Shown: in pieces, positions 35,028 to 44,683 of the stretch
Position numbering within the stretch: the first letter of the stretch is position 1
Layout: each line of letters opens with the position of its first letter
NCBI RefSeq assembly: GCF_029024965.1
Contig: NZ_CP118982.1
Location: forward strand, 1 to 64,000
Source: Staphylococcus equorum
GTDB lineage: Bacteria; Bacillota; Bacilli; Staphylococcales; Staphylococcaceae
Length of the DNA: 64,000 nt
Reading direction: 5' to 3'
Translations under genes and position numbers: made by a program
The notes under the pieces: model-generated
What the model was told of the DNA's origin: nothing
Seen by the model: only the letters and a program-made list of their open reading frames with translations
Database searches by the model: none

Positions 35028-36154
35028 ATGAAACTTGCTGAAATCAATCATAATAAATTTGAAATTGATGATGACAATAATGATGTGGTATTGAATTCTT
35101 TAAATATAGGATTAAAATCGTATTTTAGTAGTTATAAAAGTATAAGTGAAAATTTTAACGAAAGAACATATAAACATATTTATACCCGACGTTACTATGA
35201 GGAATTTTCAGAAACTATATTACATTTTCATCACTTTTTTGAATTAATATTAAAAGATTTATTAAGGAAAGAGGAAGAATTATTACCCTTAGATATAACG
35301 TGTGATTCATATAAGATAACGGAACTTATTAAGAAAATACCACTATCTAATGATGAGCGTATGGAATTTATTCAAGAAATAACTTCATCTAAGAAAAAAA
35401 GAAAAATTTTAACACTTTGACCTTTAATAAATTACTTAATAGAACTTGTAAAGTAATTGAATTAAAACCAGAAGTAAATTTCAAATTCATAAAAAAATTT
35501 CAAAATGAATTAAAAGAATTAAATAGTTTAAGAAATAAAATATGGCATCAAGGAAAAGTAATGCTTAAATATGAAGCGTTCGACTTTTTAATAGGACAAT
35601 ATATTTTACCCTTAGTAAAAGAATGCTTAGAAGTTTCAGAATATAAGGAAAAATATAGGAGCCATAAAATTTGGAGATTTAATAAAAACAGTTTAGAAAT
35701 TAATCCTTTTGAAGATATAATTGAAGAATTTAAAAATGAATCTCCGGCGATTGATAAAATTGCTGTCTTAAAAGAACTTGGTAGAGCATCCTATTATAGT
35801 CATTATGGTAAAGGTTTTGGTAGCATTATAGATTCAAGAAATCAAAGTGCTAATCAACTAGCACAAGCTGAATTGGAAAACAATTTATCTACTAATGAAA
35901 TTTTAAAATGTCCATGTTGTGCTGCAAATTCACTAGTAACTTATACTTATACAGAAATTACAGATATAGAAGAAGTTGAATATGAAGATGAAAATGGAAA
36001 TCATCGAATTGAAGAATTTAAAGACTATTATGAGTATATAAACAAAGTTAAGTGCGCAAATTGTGGTTTTCAATTAAATGATAAAGGTATTAAAAATTTA
36101 AAAGAATATGAGTTTGATGTTGAAGATTACTGGAAAAATATAGATCATTATTAA
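35028..36154 (+). pseudogene. HEPN/zinc-ribbon protein, frameshifted
   Basis: Two adjacent frames (35028-35420 and 35393-36154) together make one protein of about 375 residues. They meet at a run of seven A at 35394-35400; one extra A would join them. The second half has RNKIWH, an R-x4-H motif typical of HEPN RNase domains, and two CxxC pairs (CPCC near 35908 and CANC near 36056) that look like a zinc ribbon. The start is the ATG at 35028 after GGGGGAG. Function is unknown; HEPN suggests an RNA-cleaving defence or toxin role. It may be a real loss, a sequencing error, or slippage on the A-run. Confidence 0.6.
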
Positions 36155-36173
36155 TAAAAGGGAGAGAAAAAAT

Positions 36174-36322
36174 ATGACAACTATCGGATTTGAAGAAAAG
36201 TTATGGCAAGCTGCAGATAAGTTACGCAAGATGTTCAATATGAATACGATGAATATATACCTGAATCATCTAAAAAATGGCCGTTAATAATGGATGATGA
36301 TTTTATTTTATTAAACAAATAA
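36174..36322 (+). pseudogene. HsdM N-terminal scar joined to an unknown fragment
   Basis: After AAGGGAGAG an ATG opens MTTIGFEEKLWQAADKLR, the characteristic N-terminus of type I methyltransferase HsdM, and then the similarity stops. A different frame continues as QDVQYEYDEYIPESSKK to a stop at 36320-36322, from an unidentified gene. This is a deletion junction rather than a working gene, and it is separate from the intact hsdM at 45260. Confidence 0.6.
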
Positions 36323-36333
36323 ATTTAAATTAA

Positions 36334-36792
36334 TATAAAAATGAAATAGATAAAATTAAAAATAAAATTTCAAAGGAAGAAGATGTATTAATAAAAAAAT
36401 CTTTGATGTTGACAATCTTTGTTTTGTCGGAAAGCTATGTCAGTTCGTTAATTATTTCTAACTTACCTGATAGGGATGAAAGCTTAATAGATAAAACATA
36501 TGAAAAAATTATTAAACAATATATAAGTGATAACATACGCACAAGAAATGGGAGGAAAGGACTAGTAAAGGATTTTTTTGGTAAAATAATGATAGAAATC
36601 CCTCACACTAGGTTGAGAGATGCCCTTGCTCACGAGATAGATAAAGTTGAATTGAATGATAATCGTTTTAAATATAATAAAAGTAGACCCAATAAAAACG
36701 AAAACATTATAGAAATTGACATTGAGCAAATAATTAATGAGCTAGAACAATTTCACACAAATTTAGACTTTATTTATGACCTTTTACACTAA
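36334..36792 (+). pseudogene. 5'-truncated HEPN-domain protein
   Basis: The frame is open from 36334 with no ATG until 36406-36408, and no ribosome-binding site there. The body is helical and contains TRLRDALAHEID, an R-D-x3-H motif typical of HEPN nucleases of the RiboL-PSP-HEPN or MAE-28990 kind. About 150 residues remain. It lies just after the HsdM scar, so the same deletion probably removed its 5' end. If translation starts at the TTG at 36403 or ATG at 36406, about 128 residues including the motif could still be made. Confidence 0.5.
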
Positions 36793-37024
36793 TTTCATAG
36801 TTTAATGTGAACTGTTTTAATATAGATTCTTACTTATTGATTTATAATATGGGTAATAGAGAAATAATGTATTCGTTTCTTAAAATTGCAGATGATTATT
36901 TAGAAATTTAAAAGTTTATGACACGAAAATATGAGAAATTAAATAATTGAATTGTTTTGTATGGATGTAATTCATATGAAGTAAGAGTATGAGAATAAAA
37001 ATTATTCAAGGAGAAATGTGAAGA
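36793..37024. other. Spacer with a short remnant reading frame
   Basis: AT-rich. A 20-codon frame (MGNREIMYSFLKIADDYLEI) near 36849 looks like a gene remnant. AAGGAG near 37010 belongs to the next gene. Confidence 0.35.
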
Positions 37025-37999
37025 ATGTATTTATTATCACAAAATAACCTAGAAGAAATCGAACCAGTTACCTTTGGAGAAATGAATATACAAGAAAAAG
37101 ATATAGAAGAGATGTTACGACAAAACATCGAGATAATTACAGATGAAGAAGAATCTTTGTTAATTATTGGAGACCAAATAAAAAATAAAGAAAATGCCAG
37201 AAGTGATTTAACTGCTTTAGATCAAAATGGAAATATAGTTCTTATTGAAATTAAAAGGGATTTAAAGGATATTAAACAAAGAGTAGAAGCCTTTGAAATT
37301 CAAGCTATTAGATATGCAGCTAGTTACGCAACAATTGAAACTATCTCTGATGCAGTGAACAAAATTTATGCCCCATATATAAATAAACATGAAGAAGAAT
37401 TTTCAAAAGATTTAACTTATCTTAATAGCGATGAATTAGCCAAACGTAAAATAGTTCAATTTTTAGAAGTTAATAAAAGTTTAGATAATTTTAATAAATC
37501 TCAAAGGATTATATTGGTAGCTTCTGATTTTGATGTTCAAACTTTATCGGCAGTAGCTTGGCTAAGTGAGAACGGTGTTCAAATAGAATGTTACAAACTA
37601 ATACCTTATGTATTCAATGGGTCTTTTATAATTAATGCTGAAAAAATATTACCGGTAACTAAAAATCAAGCACATTTTATAGACATAGAGGATAAACAAA
37701 CTTTAAATAGCAGAAAACAAGCAAAAAATAGAAGTCTCCCAAGACTTAAAGAAATGATTATTTGGGGAGTAGTTCAACCTGGAGATATAATAACACCTAA
37801 AAATACAGATATAAAAGGTACAGTATTAGAAAATGGGCTAATTAAATATGGTCAAGAGGAAAAATCACTTAGCTTATTTGTAAAAGAAGCATTGGGATGG
37901 TCGAGTGTTAAACCCTATATTTTAGCCATACATGAACAAACTAATAAATCATTGTCACAATTAAGGATTGAATATATGGAAAAAAATAATATGATTTAA
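37025..37999 (+). CDS. NucS-like PD-(D/E)XK nuclease with RAMA-like reader domain
   Basis: Predicted modification-dependent DNA endonuclease. Seen: an N-terminal DUF91/NucS-like fold with active-site pattern Asp61 (RSDLTALD) and Glu75-x-Lys77 (IEIKRD), then QAIRYAA, a conserved helix in this nuclease family. The last ~80 residues (LKEMIIWGVVQPGDII to YGQEEKSLSLFVKEALGWSS) fit the RAMA domain, predicted to read methyladenine-type modification. AAGGAG precedes the ATG, and a good terminator follows. It is the only clearly intact gene of the 4.1 kb element, so it may be its functional cargo. Antiphage action is inferred. Confidence 0.7.
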   Translation: MYLLSQNNLEEIEPVTFGEMNIQEKDIEEMLRQNIEIITDEEESLLIIGDQIKNKENARSDLTALDQNGNIVLIEIKRDLKDIKQRVEAFEIQAIRYAASYATIETISDAVNKIYAPYINKHEEEFSKDLTYLNSDELAKRKIVQFLEVNKSLDNFNKSQRIILVASDFDVQTLSAVAWLSENGVQIECYKLIPYVFNGSFIINAEKILPVTKNQAHFIDIEDKQTLNSRKQAKNRSLPRLKEMIIWGVVQPGDIITPKNTDIKGTVLENGLIKYGQEEKSLSLFVKEALGWSSVKPYILAIHEQTNKSLSQLRIEYMEKNNMI

Positions 38000-38008
38000 C
38001 TCAAAATT

Positions 38009-38043
38009 AAGCACTTAACAATATTATGTTGAGTGCTTTTTAT
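38009..38043 (+). terminator. Terminator after the NucS-RAMA gene
   Basis: AAGCACTTAACA / TGTTGAGTGCTT with T5. Confidence 0.9.
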
Positions 38044-38807
38044 CAATATCACTAACAAGGGGAGAATCACAATCTTCTGGATTAATACAAACATTTGGTA
38101 AATTAGGTTACTTCTTAGTGTTCTTGCTATTTTTACCATCTGTATTTGATTCATTAAATATGCAGTCGGTGTCTAAACCTATTAAAGGCATGATGAGTAG
38201 TATACTTAACTTTGCACCTAAAATTATTGTTGCAGTTATTATACTAGTAATCGGTATTTTTATTGCAAAAGTCTTAGGTACTTTAGTAAAAAATATTTTA
38301 TCAAGCCTAAATGTGAGCAAATTTAACCGTTATGTGAATTTTGGTGAAAACAAAGAAAGTATAGATATCCCAGTGGCAACAGGTTGGGTTATCACTGCGT
38401 TAATTGGTTTATTTTTCACTGTTCAAGCATTAAATACAGTGAACTTAACGGTATTAAATCAAATTGGCGCGGCTATTATCGGTTATTTACCATTAGTAAT
38501 ATCAGCAGCGATTATTTTAGGATTAGGTTTAATAGGTGGTAACTTAATTGCTAAATTAATTAACAAATCTACAGGAAATGGTATGTTAGCTGAAATTGTA
38601 AAATATTTAGTTATTATCGTTTCCGTATTTATGACTTTAGACCAATTAAACTTTGCGCAAAGCATTGTAAACGTAGCGTTCTTATTAATTTTAGGTGCCG
38701 TTGCAGTTGCTTTCGCAATCGCTTTTGGCATAGGTGGAAAATCATTTGCTGAAAAACAATTAAATAAATTCTCAGACAAAATTGACTCTGAAAAAGATAA
38801 AAGTTAA
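38043..38807 (+). pseudogene. Mechanosensitive-channel-like protein, 5'-truncated
   Basis: The frame is open from about 38043, directly behind a terminator, and reads through SSGLIQTFGKLGYFLVFLLF before the first GTG (38118). Several transmembrane segments follow (IIVAVIILVIGIFIAKVLG; YLPLVISAAIILGLGLIGG), the conserved TM-helix repeat of MscS-related channels. The upstream in-frame coding and the missing first helices show that the 5' end was lost. A GTG-initiated product of 229 residues is possible but lacks a good ribosome-binding site. Confidence 0.65.
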
Positions 38808-38830
38808 AAATACTGAGAAACTTTTAAAAG

Positions 38831-38861
38831 AGTATCAACTTTAAAAGGTTGATACTTTTTA
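38831..38861 (+). terminator. Terminator after the truncated channel gene
   Basis: AGTATCAAC / GTTGATACT with a T5 tract. Confidence 0.88.
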
Positions 38862-38952
38862 TTATGTTTCTTTTCAACTGATAAATTAACGAATAAGAGC
38901 TTTATTTGATTTATTTAAATCTTATAAAAACCTCATCGTTAAACGATAAGCA

Positions 38953-38970
38953 GAAGCGTATCATAAGTGA
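38953..38970 (+). other. Second SCC attachment core
   Basis: GAAGCGTATCATAAGTGA differs from the rlmH core at two positions. It is flanked by CCTCATC (38931-38937) and GATGAGG (38969-38975), the usual inverted arms around an att core. It marks the junction of two tandem segments; the rloC-like gene starts 40 bases later. Confidence 0.88.
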
Positions 38971-39009
38971 TGAGGATATAATTTTATAAATTATAGGAGG
39001 TATAATATA

Positions 39010-41355
39010 ATGTCAATTAAAAATATCAAAATAGCTAATAATTATTTACCCTATAAAGAACTGGATTTAAACTTTATAGATGGTAACGGTGTGTTAATTA
39101 GAGAGCTATTAATATTTGGTAGAAATGGCACTGGAAAATCAACTATTGCAAAAGCAATTGCAGATAATGAAAAAAATAAAAGTGATAATTCAACAGAAGT
39201 GAATATTGAATTTAATTCTTCAGATATTACTCAACCAAACTATTTTATATTTGATGAAAATTTTATGAGAGATAAAATTAGGTTTAGTGAAAATGATAAT
39301 TTAGAAGCTATTGTAATGTTTGATGAACAAAAGGGTTTCGTTGATGATATTGAACTTTGTCAAAAAAATTTAGACAGGAATATAATAATTAATCAAAAAT
39401 ATGGTGGACTAATAGAAAGTTATAACCCAGGAAAAGCTTTGAATAAAGTTCTTCAAGTATTAAAAGGGGAAAATAATTGGGCTGAAAGAGCTAATAGAAT
39501 TAATAGTAAATCAAAACAAAATAAGAGAGTAGATAAGGCAGTTTTAGATAGAATTCTAAAATATGAAAATAATGAAAAATTAGAAGACTTATTTAATGAA
39601 TTAAATGAAAAAAGAGCATTGATTTTAACATTTAGTAATGAAGAAAAAAATGATAATATAAATTCTTTTGAGAATTTGAATATAGAATTAATTAAGGAAA
39701 TAGAATGTACTTTAAAAGAAAAGCCAGCAATAGAATTTTCTGGAAATTTAGATAGTGATTTGGACATAATTTTTGAAGAATACGGTAACCAATATTTAAA
39801 GGATCTTAATAAATATTTTGAAACTGAACCTAATATATGTAAAACATGTTTTAGACCTTTAGATAAAGAATATATAGAAAACTTGAGAAGTAAATTAAAA
39901 AAAGCCTTTGAAAATGAAGTTATTGAAACACAAATCAAAAAAATTGAGGATATAATTGTAAAGCTACCTAAAGAATATAACCCTATAGAAATTAATAATA
40001 TTAAAACTAAGGAATTAAATTATAGTATAAAAGAACTTAATAATGAATTAAATCAAATTGTTAAGATTCTTAAAGAAAAGGCAATGAATATAAATAAGGA
40101 ATATAGTTATAATTTGAGCAAATACGACGAAATTACAGAAAAAATAAATAAATTAGTTAGTGATAAAAATAAAGAAATAAATAATTATAATAAAAAAATA
40201 GATGAGTTACATCTCCATATAGAAGAATATGAAAGTATAAACAATAAGATAGCATTTATAGAAATAAAAAAAGAATATGAAAACTATCAAGAAAAAAAAC
40301 TTAAGAATGAAATGAATAACAAATTGCACTTAAAAAGTAATAAGTTGGTAGAAGAAAGAAAAAAAGTTATTGCCACTTTAAAAATACAACAAAAGCAAAC
40401 ACAAATTGCGTTAAAAAATATAAATAGAGAATTAGCATTAATATTTTTTGATAAAAATAGATTGGTTCTTGAAGGAATGGAGGGGCATTATAAAATATTA
40501 ACTAGGAGTAAGAATATTCCTCTATCCAAATTATCTACAGGAGAGAAAAATGTATTAGCATTGGTGTACTTTTTCTCATTAATAAATAAAGAGAAAAAAA
40601 CAAACCAATTTTTTAAAGAAAATAATTTTATTATGCTTGATGATCCTATTTCAAGTTTTGATTTTGAAAATAAAATTGGAATTTACAATTATATAAGAAA
40701 ACAATTCAAGGATGTATACAGCAAAAATAAATATTCACAAATACTAATTACAACTCATGATATGGAAGTATATTATAATCTTGAAAAGGTTTTTCAAGAT
40801 ATTATTTTAGATAACGGTAAAAAGTTAACGAATAGAGTTAATAAATATGTTTTAACTGAAATAGGATTAGAGTCTGATAAAAAGGATAAATTGAATAATA
40901 TATATAGTAATCAAGTGAAATTTATTTATGAATTTGCTAATGGAAATAAAGATGAAGCGGAAAACTATATTGGTAATACAATGAGGAGAGTGTGTGAAGC
41001 TTTCAGTACATTCAAGTATAGATGTGGTATAGATAATTTAAGAACTGATAAGATTGTAATTGAAACTATCGATTCTGAAGAATTAAAAATATTTTTTGAA
41101 AATTATCTTTTCCGACTTATACTTAATAATGAAAGTCACGAAAGTGATAGGAGTAAAGGGATTACTGATCAGAATATAATAGATTATTTAACATTAAATG
41201 AGAAAAAGAAAACAGCCAAACTAGTAATACTCTTTTTATACAAACTTGATAACATACATATAATTAAACAATTAGTAAGTAAAAACAATGAAATAGAACA
41301 GGTTAAAAATATAATTGATGATTGGGAAAAAGAAATTACTAACTTATTAATTTAA
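39010..41355 (+). CDS. rloC: RloC-like anticodon nuclease (AAA_13 ATPase)
   Basis: Predicted ATPase-controlled tRNase that cuts a tRNA anticodon loop when activated, as PrrC and RloC do. Seen: Walker A GRNGTGKST from residue 37, a long coiled-coil middle with a CxxC zinc hook (Cys277-Lys-Thr-Cys280), ABC signature LSTGEKN from residue 508, Walker B MLDDPISSFD near 545, and a C-terminal part with R-x3-E (Arg659/Glu663) and His710 in NNESHES, matching the Arg-Glu-His triad of the PrrC/RloC nuclease. The zinc hook favours RloC over PrrC. GGAGG precedes the ATG. It lies directly upstream of hsdR, the linkage that gave RloC its name. Confidence 0.78.
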   Translation: MSIKNIKIANNYLPYKELDLNFIDGNGVLIRELLIFGRNGTGKSTIAKAIADNEKNKSDNSTEVNIEFNSSDITQPNYFIFDENFMRDKIRFSENDNLEAIVMFDEQKGFVDDIELCQKNLDRNIIINQKYGGLIESYNPGKALNKVLQVLKGENNWAERANRINSKSKQNKRVDKAVLDRILKYENNEKLEDLFNELNEKRALILTFSNEEKNDNINSFENLNIELIKEIECTLKEKPAIEFSGNLDSDLDIIFEEYGNQYLKDLNKYFETEPNICKTCFRPLDKEYIENLRSKLKKAFENEVIETQIKKIEDIIVKLPKEYNPIEINNIKTKELNYSIKELNNELNQIVKILKEKAMNINKEYSYNLSKYDEITEKINKLVSDKNKEINNYNKKIDELHLHIEEYESINNKIAFIEIKKEYENYQEKKLKNEMNNKLHLKSNKLVEERKKVIATLKIQQKQTQIALKNINRELALIFFDKNRLVLEGMEGHYKILTRSKNIPLSKLSTGEKNVLALVYFFSLINKEKKTNQFFKENNFIMLDDPISSFDFENKIGIYNYIRKQFKDVYSKNKYSQILITTHDMEVYYNLEKVFQDIILDNGKKLTNRVNKYVLTEIGLESDKKDKLNNIYSNQVKFIYEFANGNKDEAENYIGNTMRRVCEAFSTFKYRCGIDNLRTDKIVIETIDSEELKIFFENYLFRLILNNESHESDRSKGITDQNIIDYLTLNEKKKTAKLVILFLYKLDNIHIIKQLVSKNNEIEQVKNIIDDWEKEITNLLI

Positions 41356-41378
41356 ATAAACTTTAGGAGTGATAATTT

Positions 41379-41729
41379 TTGGGAGAGATTGTTGAGGCGA
41401 TTTGGGGGCTTTTAAAATTAATCGTCTTTATTCCATATATATTAATTGTATTCGGGACGATGTTGTATGTTTATTTTTGCATATTTATATGGATAAGACG
41501 CCCATTGAAAAGAATTTGTGATCAATATTATGGTGGAGATAGTGACGATATTCCTAATATTGGCGGACCGTATATTGTATTTATGGCTGCACTTGGTATA
41601 AGTTTCGTAATAATAATGATACTTGCTCTTTTATTTGGAACAATATTCGGTAATTTCGGAGTATTTTTACTATTTATTTATGGAGTCTACCTAATAGCAA
41701 TTAAATTAAAAAAAAGCTGTAAAACATAA
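41379..41729 (+). CDS. Small membrane protein, unknown
   Basis: About 116 residues starting at TTG 41379 behind AGGAGTG. Roughly three to four transmembrane segments (for example LLKLIVFIPYILIVFGTMLYVY and GVFLLFIYGVYLIAI) with a short soluble loop DQYYGGDSDDIPNIGG. It follows the rloC-like gene by 23 bases and is probably in the same transcript. I recognise no family. Confidence 0.6.
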   Translation: MGEIVEAIWGLLKLIVFIPYILIVFGTMLYVYFCIFIWIRRPLKRICDQYYGGDSDDIPNIGGPYIVFMAALGISFVIIMILALLFGTIFGNFGVFLLFIYGVYLIAIKLKKSCKT

Positions 41730-41802
41730 AATAACAAATAATATTAAATTTATATGTTAAAATTCTAAGTAATAGTACTGAAAATATAACGGGGGAATAT
41801 GA

Positions 41803-44586
41803 TTGGGATATCAAAGTGAATATGGTTTAGAAGAAAATGTTATTAATCAACTACAAGATATTGGTTATGAGCGCGTGACATTGCGCAATGAAGAACAATT
41901 GATAGAGAATTTTAGACACATTTTAAATGAAAGAAATGCAGATAAATTAGAAGGCACACCTATATCAGATAGTGAATTCAAACGAATTATGATTGATATT
42001 AGTGATAAAAGTGTGTTCGAAAGTGCACTAATATTAAGGGATAAATACGTGCTAGAGCGTGATGATGAAACGAAGGTTTATCTTAGTTTAATGAATACTC
42101 AGAAATGGTGTCAAAACAAATTTCAAGTCACAAATCAAGTGAGTGTCCATGATACATATAAGAGCCGTTATGATGTAACAGTACTTATTAATGGGCTGCC
42201 GCTTATTCAAATTGAGTTAAAACGTAGTGGTGTTGCGATTACAGAAGCTTTTAATCAAATTGAACGCTATCGTCGACAAAATTATACAGGACTATTTAGA
42301 TTCATACAAATGTTCATTGTGAGTAATAAAATGGAAACACGATATTACGCGAATAGTGATAAAAAAATTATGAAAAGCCATATGTTCTATTGGAGTGATG
42401 TGCAAAATGAGCGCATTAATGTGCTGAAAGATTTCATAGAATCTTTCTTAGAACCGTGCCATATTGCTAAAATGATTAGTCGATACATGATTATTAATGA
42501 AACAGATAAAATATTAATGGCATTGAGACCATACCAGGTCTATGCAGTAGAGGCTTTATTAAACCGTGCTATAGAAACAAATAACAATGGCTATATTTGG
42601 CATACGACTGGGAGCGGTAAAACCCTCACTTCGTTTAAAGCGAGTCAAATTTTAGCACAAGAGCCAGATATTAAAAAAGTTATATTTTTAGTCGACCGCA
42701 AAGACTTAGATAGCCAAACATTATCAGAGTTTAATAAGTTTGAGTCAGATTCTGTTGATACTACGTTTAATACTAAGAAATTACTAAAACAAATGGATGA
42801 CCCTATGCGTAAACTGATTGTTACGACGATTCAAAAGATGGATAATGCGATTAAATCGGGTCACCCAGCGATGGAACGGTATAAAGAAGACAAAGTTGTT
42901 TTCATTATTGACGAGTGCCATCGAACACAATTTGGTTCAATGCATCGTATCATAAGACAACATTTTGGAAACGCCCAATACTTTGGTTTTACAGGAACAC
43001 CAAGATTCGAAGAGAATGCGAGCCAAGATGGACGTGCGACAGCTGATATTTTTGGTGAATGTCTACATCACTATTTGATTAAAGATGCGATTAGAGATGG
43101 TAACGTGCTAGGATTTTCTGTTGAATATATGAATACGTTTGATCGTAGTGAAAAAATAACTGAAGATGCTTATGTTAATAAAATTAATGAATCTGAAATA
43201 TGGACGGCAGACGAACGTGTTCAAAATGTGGCTGAGCATATTATTGCCAATCATAATAAAAAAACACGTGATCAGATGTACACGGGTATGTTAACTGTTC
43301 AAAGCATACCAATGGCAATTCAATATTATCGTATTTTCCAAAAATTGAAGGAACAGGGTGCACATAACTTTAATGTTACTACAATATTCAGCTATCAAGA
43401 TAATGAAGTTATAGACGATTCGATGGATGAACAAACTAGAAAAGTTATATTAGAAAGTATTATTCAGACATATAATCAAACCTATGATACTAACTTCTCA
43501 ACAGAAACATTCGATGGTTACTTTAATGATATTTCTAAACGTGTAAAACAAGGCTTACCAGATCAAAAACTAGATATTCTTATCGTTGTCGATATGTTCT
43601 TAACAGGCTTCGATAGTAAAAAATTAAATACGTTATATGTGGATCGTAATTTACAACATCATTCACTCATCCAGGCTTACTCACGCACTAATCGCGTTGA
43701 AGAACCAACGAAACCTTATGGAAATATCGTTGCTTATAGAAATTTAAAAGAAAAAACAGATGAAGCAATCGAGCTCTTCTCTAAAACTGATAACACAGAC
43801 ACAGTGTTGAGTTTGTCATTCCAAGAATATGTAACGAAATTTAAACAAGCGCTTATTGAACTTTTTGAATTAGCTGAAACACCGCAATCAGTAGATAAAC
43901 TTGAAAGAGAAGAAGAGAAACGTGATTTTGTAATTGCATATCGTGAATTGGCGAAGCAAATGCAAAAATTAAAAACTTTTGAAGAGTTTTCGTTTGATAA
44001 GGAAACATTAGGTATTGACGAACAAACTTATGAAGACTATAAAGGAAAATATCTTGATATATATGATAAGATTCGTCCTGAGAACGAGACAGGAGAGACG
44101 ACATCTATATTAGAAGATCTTGATTTTAATATTGAAATTCTGCGTAATGATTTAATTAACGTGGAATATATATTAGATTTACTTAACCAAATTGACTTAA
44201 GTGATGCAGATAAACAAGAAAGGGATATCAAGGAGATTCGTAAAATTCTCGATAAAGCAGATGATGATCAATTAAGATTAAAATCTGATTTGATTAGGAC
44301 TTTCTTAGACAAAGTAGTACCAGACTTAAGCGAAGGTGATTCTATTGATGATGCTTATTATAACTATGAATCTAAAGTGAAAGTCGGAGAGTTAGAACAA
44401 TTTTCTGAGGAAACAGATTATCCGTTAGAATTATTGAAATCGTTAGTTAAGGAATTTGAATTTAGTGGTCATTTAAATAATAACTTAATTGAAGAAGGCG
44501 TTTCGGGCGGTCTTTTAATACGTACTAAAAAAATAAAGCGTGTTAAATCATTTATTAAAGATATGGTTAAAAAATATAGTGTTTAA
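41803..44586 (+). CDS. hsdR: Type I restriction enzyme, R subunit
   Basis: Motor and nuclease subunit of a type I restriction complex: translocates DNA and cuts unmodified DNA far from the site. Seen: PD-(D/E)XK nuclease ([17 protein letters not shown], about 127-146), SF2 helicase Walker A HTTGSGKT near 268, DECH box, TGTPRF, and helicase motif VI region QAYSRTNRV. 927 residues, complete; TTG start behind GGGGGAA. It has its own terminator, so it is transcribed separately from hsdS'-hsdM-hsdS. Confidence 0.95.
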   Translation: MGYQSEYGLEENVINQLQDIGYERVTLRNEEQLIENFRHILNERNADKLEGTPISDSEFKRIMIDISDKSVFESALILRDKYVLERDDETKVYLSLMNTQKWCQNKFQVTNQVSVHDTYKSRYDVTVLINGLPLIQIELKRSGVAITEAFNQIERYRRQNYTGLFRFIQMFIVSNKMETRYYANSDKKIMKSHMFYWSDVQNERINVLKDFIESFLEPCHIAKMISRYMIINETDKILMALRPYQVYAVEALLNRAIETNNNGYIWHTTGSGKTLTSFKASQILAQEPDIKKVIFLVDRKDLDSQTLSEFNKFESDSVDTTFNTKKLLKQMDDPMRKLIVTTIQKMDNAIKSGHPAMERYKEDKVVFIIDECHRTQFGSMHRIIRQHFGNAQYFGFTGTPRFEENASQDGRATADIFGECLHHYLIKDAIRDGNVLGFSVEYMNTFDRSEKITEDAYVNKINESEIWTADERVQNVAEHIIANHNKKTRDQMYTGMLTVQSIPMAIQYYRIFQKLKEQGAHNFNVTTIFSYQDNEVIDDSMDEQTRKVILESIIQTYNQTYDTNFSTETFDGYFNDISKRVKQGLPDQKLDILIVVDMFLTGFDSKKLNTLYVDRNLQHHSLIQAYSRTNRVEEPTKPYGNIVAYRNLKEKTDEAIELFSKTDNTDTVLSLSFQEYVTKFKQALIELFELAETPQSVDKLEREEEKRDFVIAYRELAKQMQKLKTFEEFSFDKETLGIDEQTYEDYKGKYLDIYDKIRPENETGETTSILEDLDFNIEILRNDLINVEYILDLLNQIDLSDADKQERDIKEIRKILDKADDDQLRLKSDLIRTFLDKVVPDLSEGDSIDDAYYNYESKVKVGELEQFSEETDYPLELLKSLVKEFEFSGHLNNNLIEEGVSGGLLIRTKKIKRVKSFIKDMVKKYSV

Positions 44587-44589
44587 TGT

Positions 44590-44628
44590 AAAACAAGTGT
44601 AGTTTTAAAAAACTACACTTGTTTTTAT
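44590..44628 (+). terminator. Terminator after hsdR
   Basis: AAACAAGTGTAGTTTT / AAACTACACTTGTTT with T5. Confidence 0.93.
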
Positions 44629-44683
44629 TTTGAAGTCATGCTATATTTGTTTTGTAGAAAAACATAACTACAGGAGGTTTGGT

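Larger units (their letters stand above)
34881..38970. mobile_element. 4.1 kb SCC-like segment without ccr genes
   Basis: It is bounded by the rlmH att core (34863-34880) and a second core GAAGCGTATCATAAGTGA (38953-38970; 16 of 18 identical). Imperfect terminal inverted repeats lie inside each end. No CcrA, CcrB or CcrC recombinase is encoded, so it depends on recombinases elsewhere or is a deletion remnant. The cargo is one intact nuclease and several broken genes. Confidence 0.85.

Noticed and set aside
39453..39938. Antisense 161-codon frame in the rloC-like gene
   Set aside because: Ser/Phe/Leu-rich mirror of a Lys/Glu/Asn-rich coiled coil; not a gene.
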